Below, one piece after another: positions 1-6,103 of a DNA stretch of 9,482 nucleotides. How positions within the stretch are numbered: the stretch's first letter is position 1; each line of letters opens with the position of its first letter. The translations under genes were made by a program, and so were the position numbers. Under the pieces are notes generated by a model, which worked only from the letters and a program-made list of their open reading frames with translations, did not search any database and was not told where the DNA came from. The DNA is from Anaerolineae bacterium (GTDB taxonomy: Bacteria; Chloroflexota; Anaerolineae; Anaerolineales; Villigracilaceae): assembly GCA_003694975.1 (NCBI GenBank), contig RFJH01000020.1:1-9482 (forward strand), given 5' to 3'.

Positions 1-772
1 CCCGCCCGAGGGCAATACCGCGTGCCGCCACCACCTCCGAGACAAACGCGATTCCAATCCCTTCTTCCACTGCAATCTCAATCGCCTCGGCGTTGCCCAA
101 TTCCATCACCACGTTGAGCATATCCGGCGTGATACCATGAGCCTGCAGCCCCTCGCAGAGGACCTCACGCGTCCCGGAAGTTTCCTCTCGCATGATCAAC
201 AGTTGATCCTGCAAATCCTGCGGGGTCACACGACCGCATTGTCCCCAGGGATGATCGGCCGGGACAATGAGAATCACGTGGTCTTCAAACAGCGGGCGGA
301 GTTCCAGAAGACGATGTTCGATTCGTTTGCTGACGATGCCGTAAACGATCTTCTGGCCCAAAAGTTGGTCTATCACCATCTGGCGATTCATCACGTTGAC
401 CCGCACCCGCACATCGGGATAACTGCGCCGAAAGGCGGCCACGAGATTCGGGAGCAAATATTTGCCTGCCGTCGTGGAACAACCAAGTAAAATCTCCCCA
501 CCAACATAGCCATGAATGTTTCGCAGGGCGTCGTCGAAAAGTCGTGCGGTGTTGAGTACCTCATAAGCCAGTGGAAGAATGGACTGGCCTGCTTCGCTCA
601 ACTGTACCGAACGACCCCGCCGCAGGAACAATTGCACGCCATACATGCGCTCAATCGCCTGGATGTTCTGGCTGACGGCGGACTGAGTGAGGTGCAACCG
701 CCTCGCTGCCCGACTGAAGTTCTTCTCCTCCGCTGCAGCAACGAACACCCGCAACTGAGAAAGTTCGATCAT
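1..772 (-). CDS. LysR-family transcriptional regulator (C-terminus cut by window edge)
   Basis: This is a DNA-binding regulator of the LysR family; 257 residues are in the window and the C-terminal part runs off its left edge. The N-terminus begins MIELSQLRVFVAAAEEKNFS and gives a winged helix-turn-helix over about residues 3-60 (NFSRAARRLHLTQSAVSQNI region). The effector-binding domain starts near residue 92 with GEILLGCSTTAGKYLLPNL, the form usual in the CysL/CbbR-like branch. REETSGTREV (195-204) and LGNAEAIEIAVEEGIGIAFVS (225-245) are typical of the co-inducer domain. The ATG at 772 is preceded by AAAGGAT about 6 nt away. A 230-bp gap separates it from the upstream same-strand gene, so it probably has its own promoter. 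The effector and target genes cannot be read from the sequence. Confidence 0.93.
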   Translation of the reverse strand, partial: MIELSQLRVFVAAAEEKNFSRAARRLHLTQSAVSQNIQAIERMYGVQLFLRRGRSVQLSEAGQSILPLAYEVLNTARLFDDALRNIHGYVGGEILLGCSTTAGKYLLPNLVAAFRRSYPDVRVRVNVMNRQMVIDQLLGQKIVYGIVSKRIEHRLLELRPLFEDHVILIVPADHPWGQCGRVTPQDLQDQLLIMREETSGTREVLCEGLQAHGITPDMLNVVMELGNAEAIEIAVEEGIGIAFVSEVVAARGIALGR

Positions 773-1002
773 AACCTTATCCTTTCACACCTGACTCCGC
801 AAGTAGCCGCAAGGCAAAGGGGAAGCGCCGATGAGCACCTCCAGGCAAACCTCCACCATGCCATGCATAGTTAACATACTGCCTGCATTAGATAAAACGA
901 TAGAGCACTGCTTTAATGATAAGGAAACCTGCCTTGAGAGATAGTGACAAAAATCACACTTCCCCCACATTTTCATCCTCACCCGTCACATTTTTTGTGC
1001 CA
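773..1002. promoter_or_regulatory. Intergenic region upstream of the LysR gene, with a GTGA-N6-TCAC dyad
   Basis: This 230-bp stretch holds no convincing gene and should contain the LysR promoter. It is AT-richer than its surroundings. It holds a dyad GTGA-CAAAAA-TCAC at 944-957, which resembles the half-sites bound by Crp/Fnr-family regulators, and a second short dyad CACA-TTTTT-TGTG at 987-999 just after the upstream gene's stop. Four GATA tetranucleotides occur at about 891-944. I could not assign a good -35/-10 pair, and I see no strong terminator for the upstream gene. Function is inferred only from position. Confidence 0.4.
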
Positions 1003-2667
1003 TCACCGCTCCAGGCGGCTCACATCATCCACATAGCGGACTGCCGCCCGACACACGCCCTCCAGGTGCTCCGAAAGAGCCTCCCACGTCAGCGACCTTT
1101 CGGCATCCCAGGTCGCCTCGACGGCATCCGAGAGACACCCCGGCCCGGCATTGTAATTGACCAGGGTAAACTTCCACAAGTCCTCGTAGGTGCTGACCTC
1201 ACCGGGTGCCTGCCGCGTTACATTGCGGACAATGCGACCGGTCTGCTCACAATTTGCCAGGAGGGTGTGTGCAAACACCTGCACACTGAAACGCACCTGT
1301 TCCAGGTCCAGACCAACGGGGCAATCTTCGCAAAACGCGTTCACGCTGCGTACCAGCGCGTCGCGCAATTGTTCCTGCTCGGTCTCATTTAGCCGAAGGT
1401 ACCCTCTCTTGCAGCGTCTCTCTTCTAACACCAGAGGACAGAACTCCTCGAAAAACGAGGGGTTCCACAGTAATGCGGTATCCGCGCCGCCCACCGTCAA
1501 CTGTCCCAATCCCACTTCGTCGGTCACATCAGGGTAGGTACCAGGCCAGAACTGGCTCTCGCGGGCAAACAGATTCTTGAGCAACCGCGCTGGCACACCC
1601 ACCTCACGCGCCACGTCCAGGATCAGGGCATTGAAACTGTTCTGCCAGACCATTACCAGGGGACGGGCCACATCCATGCCACAGGGACTGGCACCCTCAC
1701 CGGGTAACAACCCTCCATCCGGACAAGTGCTTGCATCCACAACGCCGCGCAGGATCAAATTCGCGGCCAGATACGTATAAGGAACTTCGGACTGCAAGTC
1801 GTCGCCACTGGCGGGAGAGGTCAACCAGGCCGGTGGCCCACCGACCGGCGGGAATGCTTCCCACGTCTCCGCGCAACTGGCCGCCGGTTGCCCCAGCCAT
1901 TGCGTGCTCAGGACATCCACATACCAGGCGCTCACCTCGGGCGCGGGTGCCTCCATTTCAGAGACCCGGATGCGCGCCTCGAACTTCTCGCTGCTATCGC
2001 CGTAACTGGAATAGGCCCAGAATTCCAGCACAACGCCGTCCTCGTCGGTCGGCTTGAGTTCAAAGGTGCACACCGGCCCACAGGTAAACGGTTCCCCATC
2101 GAACGTGCCCTCGATGGAAAGAATATGCTCATCGGGAAGAGGTTCTTCCCCCCTCAGGAGCAGTTTGGGGATGTACTCACAAACGTTCGTCGCCGAGACC
2201 GGCGCACCGACACAATCCTCCAGCGAAAGCCAGACCATCGGCGGCGGCAACGCCACCGGTACCTCACGTTCGGCCGGCGCACTGGAGATATATTGCAAAT
2301 AGTATCCCTCACACAGAGAAGGATTCTTCCGCAACGTCTCTTTTGGACAGGGTTGTTGATCCAACCATTCCCAGTAAAGGTCTTCGCCGCAATCCAGGTA
2401 AATATCCGATGGCGTTGGGAGACCTTCATGGTCAACAACGACCTCGCATACCACCTCTTTATCCTCCCAACGCGCCATCCACCACGTATACTCTGTATAA
2501 GGCACGGTGATCGCCGTGTAGCGATCCGGCCCGGGAGGCTCATCAAGATGTGCCAGCAAGCGAGGCGCTTCTGGAGAAGCCGCGTGCCCTCCCAGCCACT
2601 CTCCTCCCGAAGTAAGAAGGAGGAAAAGAGCGATCAAGACATACCGTAGCCTGCCCTCACTTCTCAT
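1003..2667 (-). CDS. Secreted cysteine-rich protein with C-terminal lytic transglycosylase-like domain
   Basis: This 554-residue protein is probably exported and acts on, or binds, peptidoglycan. A signal peptide is visible: basic residues at 2-8, a hydrophobic core at 9-19, and a likely cleavage near GHAA/SPEA (about residue 30). Residues about 180-237 look like an Ig-like module, with C196 and C200 probably paired. Residues about 345-515 look like an SLT/lysozyme-fold domain: ARESQFWP contains the expected catalytic Glu (E370), followed by GLGQLT (386-391) and NYNAGPG (504-510). There are 18 cysteines, an even number, which fits disulfides outside the cytoplasm. The ATG at 2667 has GGAAG 4 nt upstream and a TATAAT only 9 nt upstream. 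The region between the signal peptide and the Ig-like module matches nothing I recognise. The domain call is good; the in vivo substrate is unknown. Confidence 0.85.
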   Translation of the reverse strand: MRSEGRLRYVLIALFLLLTSGGEWLGGHAASPEAPRLLAHLDEPPGPDRYTAITVPYTEYTWWMARWEDKEVVCEVVVDHEGLPTPSDIYLDCGEDLYWEWLDQQPCPKETLRKNPSLCEGYYLQYISSAPAEREVPVALPPPMVWLSLEDCVGAPVSATNVCEYIPKLLLRGEEPLPDEHILSIEGTFDGEPFTCGPVCTFELKPTDEDGVVLEFWAYSSYGDSSEKFEARIRVSEMEAPAPEVSAWYVDVLSTQWLGQPAASCAETWEAFPPVGGPPAWLTSPASGDDLQSEVPYTYLAANLILRGVVDASTCPDGGLLPGEGASPCGMDVARPLVMVWQNSFNALILDVAREVGVPARLLKNLFARESQFWPGTYPDVTDEVGLGQLTVGGADTALLWNPSFFEEFCPLVLEERRCKRGYLRLNETEQEQLRDALVRSVNAFCEDCPVGLDLEQVRFSVQVFAHTLLANCEQTGRIVRNVTRQAPGEVSTYEDLWKFTLVNYNAGPGCLSDAVEATWDAERSLTWEALSEHLEGVCRAAVRYVDDVSRLER

Positions 2668-2676
2668 GGCACTTCC

Positions 2677-2682
2677 ATTATA
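2677..2682 (-). promoter_or_regulatory. Candidate -10 element for the transglycosylase gene
   Basis: A perfect TATAAT lies on the minus strand, with only 9 nt between it and the ATG. If used, transcription would start 0-2 nt before the start codon, giving a leaderless or nearly leaderless mRNA. The best nearby -35 candidate, TTGAAC at 2703-2708, has a 20-nt spacer, longer than usual. A weak GGAAG also lies in the gap, so a longer leader from another promoter is possible. Confidence 0.4.
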
Positions 2683-2765
2683 CCGTTATACCGTGAGGCG
2701 GCGTTCAACACTGTACTTTCTCTGCAAAAGAGAACCTCTTGTCGCTCACTCGTACAGAAAAACCA

Positions 2766-2787
2766 CCCCGCCCACCACTACCCACCC
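2766..2787 (-). other. Potential G-quadruplex motif
   Basis: Read on the minus strand this is GGG-T-GGG-TAGTGGT-GGG-C-GGGG, four G-tracts with loops of 1, 7 and 1 nt. It meets the usual G3+N1-7 rule. It lies between the two divergent start codons, on the template strand upstream of usp. Whether it folds is not known, and such motifs also arise by chance in GC-rich DNA. Confidence 0.5.
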
Positions 2788-2818
2788 AAGCGGCGCACTC
2801 AGGCAGTTGCACCTGGTG

Positions 2819-2824
2819 TATACT
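2819..2824 (+). promoter_or_regulatory. Candidate -10 element for usp
   Basis: TATACT lies 27 nt before the usp start codon and would give a leader of about 20 nt that includes the Shine-Dalgarno. No good -35 is present at 16-18 nt spacing; TTGCAC at 2807-2812 is far too close. An activator-dependent or alternative-sigma promoter would fit, but this is inference. Confidence 0.35.
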
Positions 2825-2838
2825 AAAAATGCAGCGTC

Positions 2839-2846
2839 GAGGAGGT
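2839..2846 (+). promoter_or_regulatory. Shine-Dalgarno that fixes the usp start
   Basis: GAGGAGGT sits 5 nt before the ATG at 2852. It is the strongest ribosome-binding site in the window. It argues against the in-frame upstream ATG at 2666, which would add 62 residues with no Usp similarity. Confidence 0.85.
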
Positions 2847-2851
2847 GTCGT

Positions 2852-3271
2852 ATGTTCAAAAACATCCTGCTGGGTGTGGACGGCTCTTCCCATTCCCTGC
2901 GCGCGGCAAAGATGGCCGGTGATCTGGCACGTGCCCTAAACGCCAACCTGCGGGTCGTCACGGCCTTCGAGCCTGTGCCATCCTACCTCGGCGACCCGTA
3001 CATCCAGAAAGCCCTCGCGGCACGCATGGAGGCCGCCGAACACATTTTGCACGAAGCGCTGGAGAGCGTGGGAGAGATCCCGGGCGAACTGAAGACGGAA
3101 GTGCTGGAAGGCCCGGCCGCGGAGGCCATCCTGGCGGTCGCGGAGACGCGTCAGCCCGATCTGATCATCATGGGTTCGCGTGGACGGGGACGGCTCACCG
3201 CCGCCCTCCTGGGTAGTCAGAGCCAGAAAGTAGTGCAACACGCCTCATGCCCCGTCCTCATCGTCCGCTAA
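2852..3271 (+). CDS. Universal stress protein, UspA family, ATP-binding type
   Basis: This is a 139-residue single-domain universal stress protein, normal length for the family and cytoplasmic. It opens with MFKNILLGVDGSSHS, the first strand and Asp-containing loop of the Usp fold. It ends with the nucleotide-binding signature G108-x2-G111-x9-G121-S122 followed by the last strand CPVLIVR. That signature marks the ATP-binding subclass rather than the UspA-type that lacks ATP. Family members usually dimerise and are linked to starvation, redox or energy stress; the specific trigger here is not visible. The start is set by the strong GAGGAGGT. Its last 27 nt, including the stop, overlap the end of the convergent mobA, and I see no terminator between them. 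Confidence 0.95.
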   Translation: MFKNILLGVDGSSHSLRAAKMAGDLARALNANLRVVTAFEPVPSYLGDPYIQKALAARMEAAEHILHEALESVGEIPGELKTEVLEGPAAEAILAVAETRQPDLIIMGSRGRGRLTAALLGSQSQKVVQHASCPVLIVR

Positions 3272-3862
3272 CGATCGGGCGCGGCGCTCCGCCGCGGCGA
3301 ACTCCTCAGGCGTATTCACGTTCCAAAAGGCCAGACCGGTCGCATCGTAGCGATGGACCTCGTCGGGCGAGAGGACGTGCACGCGGACTTGCGAGAACCA
3401 GGAGATCATCTTCCACGCTCCGGCATCAAGCGCCGCTTCCACCGCCGGCAGACACGTTGCGCGGCGATAGACGGCATGAAGCGGCTCCAGGTGCTCCCCC
3501 GAGGAGGGGACGACGACATCCGCATCGCTCTGGACGAGGAGGGTTCGCGCCCGCTCGATGAGCGCCGCGCTGACGAAGGGCATATCGCAGGCCACGACGG
3601 CGACGAAGGGGTGACGCGCGGCGCTCAGGGCGGTGTAGAGTCCGCCGAGGGCACCGCGACCCGGCCTGAGGTCCGAAACGAGGCGCACGTCCAGGAAGCG
3701 GTACGCGTCCGGGCGGTTGGTCGTCACCAGGAGTTCATCGGCGATGGGCCTCAGGCGGTCGATCACGCGCGCGATCAAGGGACGTCCCAGAAAAGGGAGC
3801 AGGGCTTTATCGCGTCCCATGCGGCGCGATTCACCGCCGGCCTGCACGGCAACGGTAAGCAT
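3245..3862 (-). CDS. mobA: Molybdenum cofactor guanylyltransferase
   Basis: This 205-residue enzyme is predicted to transfer GMP from GTP to molybdopterin, giving the guanine dinucleotide form of the molybdenum cofactor. It has the nucleotidyltransferase signature AGG-x-S-x-R-M-G-x-D-K-A-L-L at residues 8-22 and the metal-binding Asp in CDMPF (D93). LEPLHAVY (126-133) and NVNTPEEF (181-188) near the C-terminus are also typical of MobA. I chose the ATG at 3862 because the signature starts at once after it. The open frame extends upstream to 4183, but only by running antisense through amrS. There is no Shine-Dalgarno, and a TATAAT ends 7 nt before the ATG, so the mRNA is probably leaderless. 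A related NTP transferase such as MocA cannot be fully excluded. No molybdoenzyme gene is in the window. Confidence 0.87.
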   Translation of the reverse strand: MLTVAVQAGGESRRMGRDKALLPFLGRPLIARVIDRLRPIADELLVTTNRPDAYRFLDVRLVSDLRPGRGALGGLYTALSAARHPFVAVVACDMPFVSAALIERARTLLVQSDADVVVPSSGEHLEPLHAVYRRATCLPAVEAALDAGAWKMISWFSQVRVHVLSPDEVHRYDATGLAFWNVNTPEEFAAAERRARSLADDEDGA

Positions 3863-3865
3863 GAG

Positions 3866-3874
3866 TGGTATTAT
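3866..3874 (+). promoter_or_regulatory. Extended -10 element for amrS
   Basis: TGG-TATTAT fits the extended -10 form TGn-TATAAT with one mismatch, and this could offset the lack of a clear -35. The predicted start, near 3881, leaves a leader of about 18 nt that still contains GAGGTG (3889-3894), 4 nt before the amrS ATG. It shares five base pairs with the mobA -10. Confidence 0.5.
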
Positions 3875-3875
3875 A
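3870..3875 (-). promoter_or_regulatory. -10 element giving a leaderless mobA transcript
   Basis: A perfect TATAAT on the minus strand is separated from the mobA ATG by exactly 7 nt (3863-3869), so the first transcribed base should be at or next to the A of ATG. No ribosome-binding site is present before this ATG. The -35 region (GCTTCA at 17-nt spacing) is poor. It overlaps the opposite-strand -10 of amrS. Confidence 0.55.
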
Positions 3876-3898
3876 TGCCAGAAGAGACGAGGTGAAGC

Positions 3899-5011
3899 AT
3901 GAGCACGCTGGCAGAGATTCTGGATGCGCTCACCCGCGAAGGGGAATTGTACGAACCCCTGCCGGATGGCGCGGTGCGCTGTTACGCCTGTGCGCACCGT
4001 TGCCTGATCCGCCCGGGCAGGCGCGGCATCTGCAAAGTCCGCTTCAACCGAGATGGGAAGTTGTACGTCCCCTGGGGCTACGTGGCCGCGCTGCAAAGCG
4101 ACCCAATTGAGAAGAAACCCTTCTACCATGTGATGCCCGGCAGCAACGCCCTCACCTTCGGGATGTTGGGTTGCAACCTGCATTGCCAGTTCTGCCAGAA
4201 CTGGCTCACCTCGCAGACTCTACGCGACCCGGCTGCGGATATCTCGGTGCGGTTCATCCGCGAGATCACGCCGGAGCAGATCGTCGAGGCGGCGCAACGG
4301 ACGGGAGCCTCGGCGGTGGTCTCCTCCTATAACGAACCGCTGATCACTTCGGAGTGGGCGGTGGCGATTTTCAAAAAGGCAAAGGAGGCCGGCCTGCGAT
4401 GCGGCTACGTCTCCAACGGCAACGCCACGCCGGAGGTGCTGGAGTACCTGGGCCCCTATCTGGACGCCTACAAAGTGGACTTGAAGAGCATGCAGGATAA
4501 GAACTATCGCCAACTGGGCGGGGTGCTCCAACACGTGCTGGATACCATCCAGAAAGCGCACAAGATGGGATTATGGGTCGAGGTGGTCACGCTTGTTGTG
4601 CCCGGCTTCAACGACAGCAACGAGGAACTCTGGGATGCGGCGCGCTTCATCCACAGCGTCTCTCCCGACATCCCCTGGCATGTGACCGCCTTCCACAGTG
4701 ACTACAAGATGACCGACCGGGGCAACACACCGGCCCAAACCATCCTCCGCGCCGCCGATATCGGACGCGAAGCGGGCCTCCGTTATGTGTACGCCGGAAA
4801 CATCCCCGGACGGGTGGGGGAATATGAGAGTACCCTGTGCCCGAAGTGCAATCGCGTCCTGATCCGACGTCTCGGATACATCATCATGGAGTACCACATC
4901 ACCGCCGAGGGGGCCTGTCCTCATTGCGGGACAAAGATCGCCGGCATCTGGCCGAATGACCCCCGCAAGGTGCGCCTGGGCGGACCGGGGATCCCTTTCC
5001 CTATCTACTAA
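3899..5011 (+). CDS. amrS: AmmeMemoRadiSam-system radical SAM enzyme
   Basis: This 370-residue protein belongs to the PflA-related radical SAM family that co-occurs with AMMECR1 and Memo proteins. It should cleave S-adenosylmethionine through a [4Fe-4S] cluster held by C92, C96 and C99 (GCNLHCQFCQNW). Ahead of this is a four-cysteine N-terminal motif (C28, C31, C35, C45); near the C-terminus is a zinc-ribbon-like set CPKC...CPHC (C314, C317, C340, C343). SYNEPLI (143-149) and KVDLK (192-196) are conserved barrel elements. The substrate is not established for the family. GAGGTG lies 4 nt before the ATG. AMMECR1 and Memo are often fused or adjacent, but neither is in this window. The gene is transcribed alone, divergent from mobA. 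Family call is firm; function is open. Confidence 0.92.
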   Translation: MSTLAEILDALTREGELYEPLPDGAVRCYACAHRCLIRPGRRGICKVRFNRDGKLYVPWGYVAALQSDPIEKKPFYHVMPGSNALTFGMLGCNLHCQFCQNWLTSQTLRDPAADISVRFIREITPEQIVEAAQRTGASAVVSSYNEPLITSEWAVAIFKKAKEAGLRCGYVSNGNATPEVLEYLGPYLDAYKVDLKSMQDKNYRQLGGVLQHVLDTIQKAHKMGLWVEVVTLVVPGFNDSNEELWDAARFIHSVSPDIPWHVTAFHSDYKMTDRGNTPAQTILRAADIGREAGLRYVYAGNIPGRVGEYESTLCPKCNRVLIRRLGYIIMEYHITAEGACPHCGTKIAGIWPNDPRKVRLGGPGIPFPIY

Positions 5012-5025
5012 TCCTCAAAAAGATG

Positions 5026-5054
5026 GCGCCCTCCGATGGTCTCTCGGAGGGCGC
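5026..5054 (-). terminator. Intrinsic terminator of the peptide transporter operon, shared hairpin
   Basis: A perfect 11-bp inverted repeat, GCGCCCTCCGA / TCGGAGGGCGC, encloses a 7-nt loop. On the minus strand it begins 23 nt after the dppF stop and is followed after 4 nt by TTTTT, so it fits an intrinsic terminator there. For amrS on the plus strand the hairpin starts 14 nt after the stop but has no T-run, so termination in that direction would be weaker. Confidence 0.85.
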
Positions 5055-5077
5055 TCACACGGGGGAATCGCAAAGGT

Positions 5078-6103
5078 TCACACAAACTTCTCGGCGTAGT
5101 GACAGGCCACGAAATGTCCGGGAGCGAGTTCGCGCAGTTCCGGCTCCGCATCGGAACAATCCGGCTGTGCAAAAGGACAGCGTGGATGGAAACGGCAGCC
5201 GGAGGGCGGGTTGATGGGATTGGGAATCTCCCCTTTTGGCATCGCAACCGCCCGCCGATATTTGGGGTCGGGCACCGGCACCGCCTCCAGAAGGGCACGC
5301 GTGTAAGGATGGATCGGGGTGCGATAGACATCTTTCAACGAGCCGATCTCCGCCATGCGCCCCAGGTAGAGAATACCAATCCGGTCACAGATGTACTTGG
5401 CAGTTGCCAGATCATGGGTGATGAAGAGATACGTCAGGTTGAACTCCTCTTTCAGGCGCACCATCAGGTCTAGCAAAAGCGCCCGCACGCTGACATCCGC
5501 CATCGCAATCGGCTCGTCGGCCACGACCAGATCGGGATGGGTCACCAGAGCGCGAGCCAACACGGCACGCTGACGCTGACCGCCGGAGAGTTGGTGGGGG
5601 TACTTATCGTAAATCTGGCGGGCCGGTGTCAGACCAACGTGCTCCATCATCTGCTCGACCACGGCGCGCCGTTCTTCAGGAGTTGCAGTGACATGGATTT
5701 TATGCGGGTGGGCGATTTGCTCGCCTACACGCATGCGAGGATTCATCGAGGCGAAGGGGTCTTGAAAGACAACCTGCATCCGGCTGCGCAGGCGCCGTAA
5801 CTCCTCACCTTGCAAATCGGTGATATCCTGACCATCAAAGAAAATCTTCCCATCCGTAGGTTCCAGCAATCGAAGCACCAGGCGGCCAATCGTGGTTTTG
5901 CCGCTTCCGCTCTCTCCGGCAAGCCCGAGTACTTCGCCGCGCCGAATTTCAAAGGAGACCCCGTCCACCGCGCGGACGTAATCCGTGCGCCCGGCCAGCA
6001 TTTGTTCCAGGAATCCCTTCTGCACAGGGAACCACTTCTTAAGATTGACCACACGCACCAGGGGAGTGGCCGTTTCCGAAAGGGAGGACGAGATCGCGGT
6101 CAT
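5078..6103 (-). CDS. dppF: Peptide ABC transporter ATP-binding protein, DppF/OppF type
   Basis: This 341-residue ATPase is one of the two motor subunits of the peptide importer and acts on the inner face of the membrane. Visible motifs are Walker A GESGSGKT (63-70), Q-loop FQDP (Q114), signature LSGGQRQR (172-179), Walker B LVVADE (E197) and H-loop H230. A C-terminal oligopeptide-transporter extension follows, with HPYTRALL (265-272) and four cysteines (303, 309, 316, 334). The stretch after Walker B reads PIAMADVSVRA, where the family usually has PVSALDVSIQA, so the D-loop is altered although its Asp stays. The ATG at 6103 overlaps the dppD stop as ATGA and has GGAGGAGG 7 nt upstream. An upstream in-frame start at 6157 would add 18 residues lying inside dppD. 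It is the last gene before the terminator. Confidence 0.95.
   Translation of the reverse strand: MTAISSSLSETATPLVRVVNLKKWFPVQKGFLEQMLAGRTDYVRAVDGVSFEIRRGEVLGLAGESGSGKTTIGRLVLRLLEPTDGKIFFDGQDITDLQGEELRRLRSRMQVVFQDPFASMNPRMRVGEQIAHPHKIHVTATPEERRAVVEQMMEHVGLTPARQIYDKYPHQLSGGQRQRAVLARALVTHPDLVVADEPIAMADVSVRALLLDLMVRLKEEFNLTYLFITHDLATAKYICDRIGILYLGRMAEIGSLKDVYRTPIHPYTRALLEAVPVPDPKYRRAVAMPKGEIPNPINPPSGCRFHPRCPFAQPDCSDAEPELRELAPGHFVACHYAEKFV

Larger units (their letters stand above)
2668..2851. promoter_or_regulatory. Divergent intergenic region between the transglycosylase and usp genes
   Basis: These 184 bp separate two divergent genes and must carry both promoters. Besides the candidate -10 elements listed separately, the region contains a 6-bp dyad TTCTCT-GCAAA-AGAGAA (2718-2734), overlapping a competing dyad AAGAG-AAC-CTCTT (2728-2740). 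Both lie inside a wider CTGTAC/GTACAG pair (2711-2716 and 2752-2757). A C-rich tract at 2766-2787 is a G-quadruplex motif on the minus strand. None of these matches an operator I can name. Confidence 0.5.

Noticed and set aside
137..874. Plus-strand open frames of about 120 residues across the LysR gene
   Set aside because: The minus strand gives an uninterrupted, clearly recognisable LysR protein; these are its antisense shadows.
891..944. Four GATA repeats as an operator array
   Set aside because: Spacing is irregular and the tetranucleotide is too short to separate from chance in an AT-rich spacer.
785..982. 65-residue open frame in the gap upstream of the LysR gene
   Set aside because: No recognisable similarity, no clear Shine-Dalgarno, and it covers the region expected to hold the LysR promoter; I cannot support it as a gene.
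1888..2649. 253-residue open frame on the plus strand
   Set aside because: It is fully antisense to the transglycosylase gene, with a basic, low-information translation and no ribosome-binding site of note; it is a shadow of GC-rich coding sequence.
2666..2851. 62-residue N-terminal extension of the universal stress protein
   Set aside because: No family similarity, low-complexity proline/threonine content, and a strong GAGGAGGT directly before the ATG at 2852.
3863..4183. N-terminal extension of mobA to the ATG at 4183
   Set aside because: The extra 107 residues run antisense through amrS and have no MobA similarity; the AGG signature begins right after the ATG at 3862.
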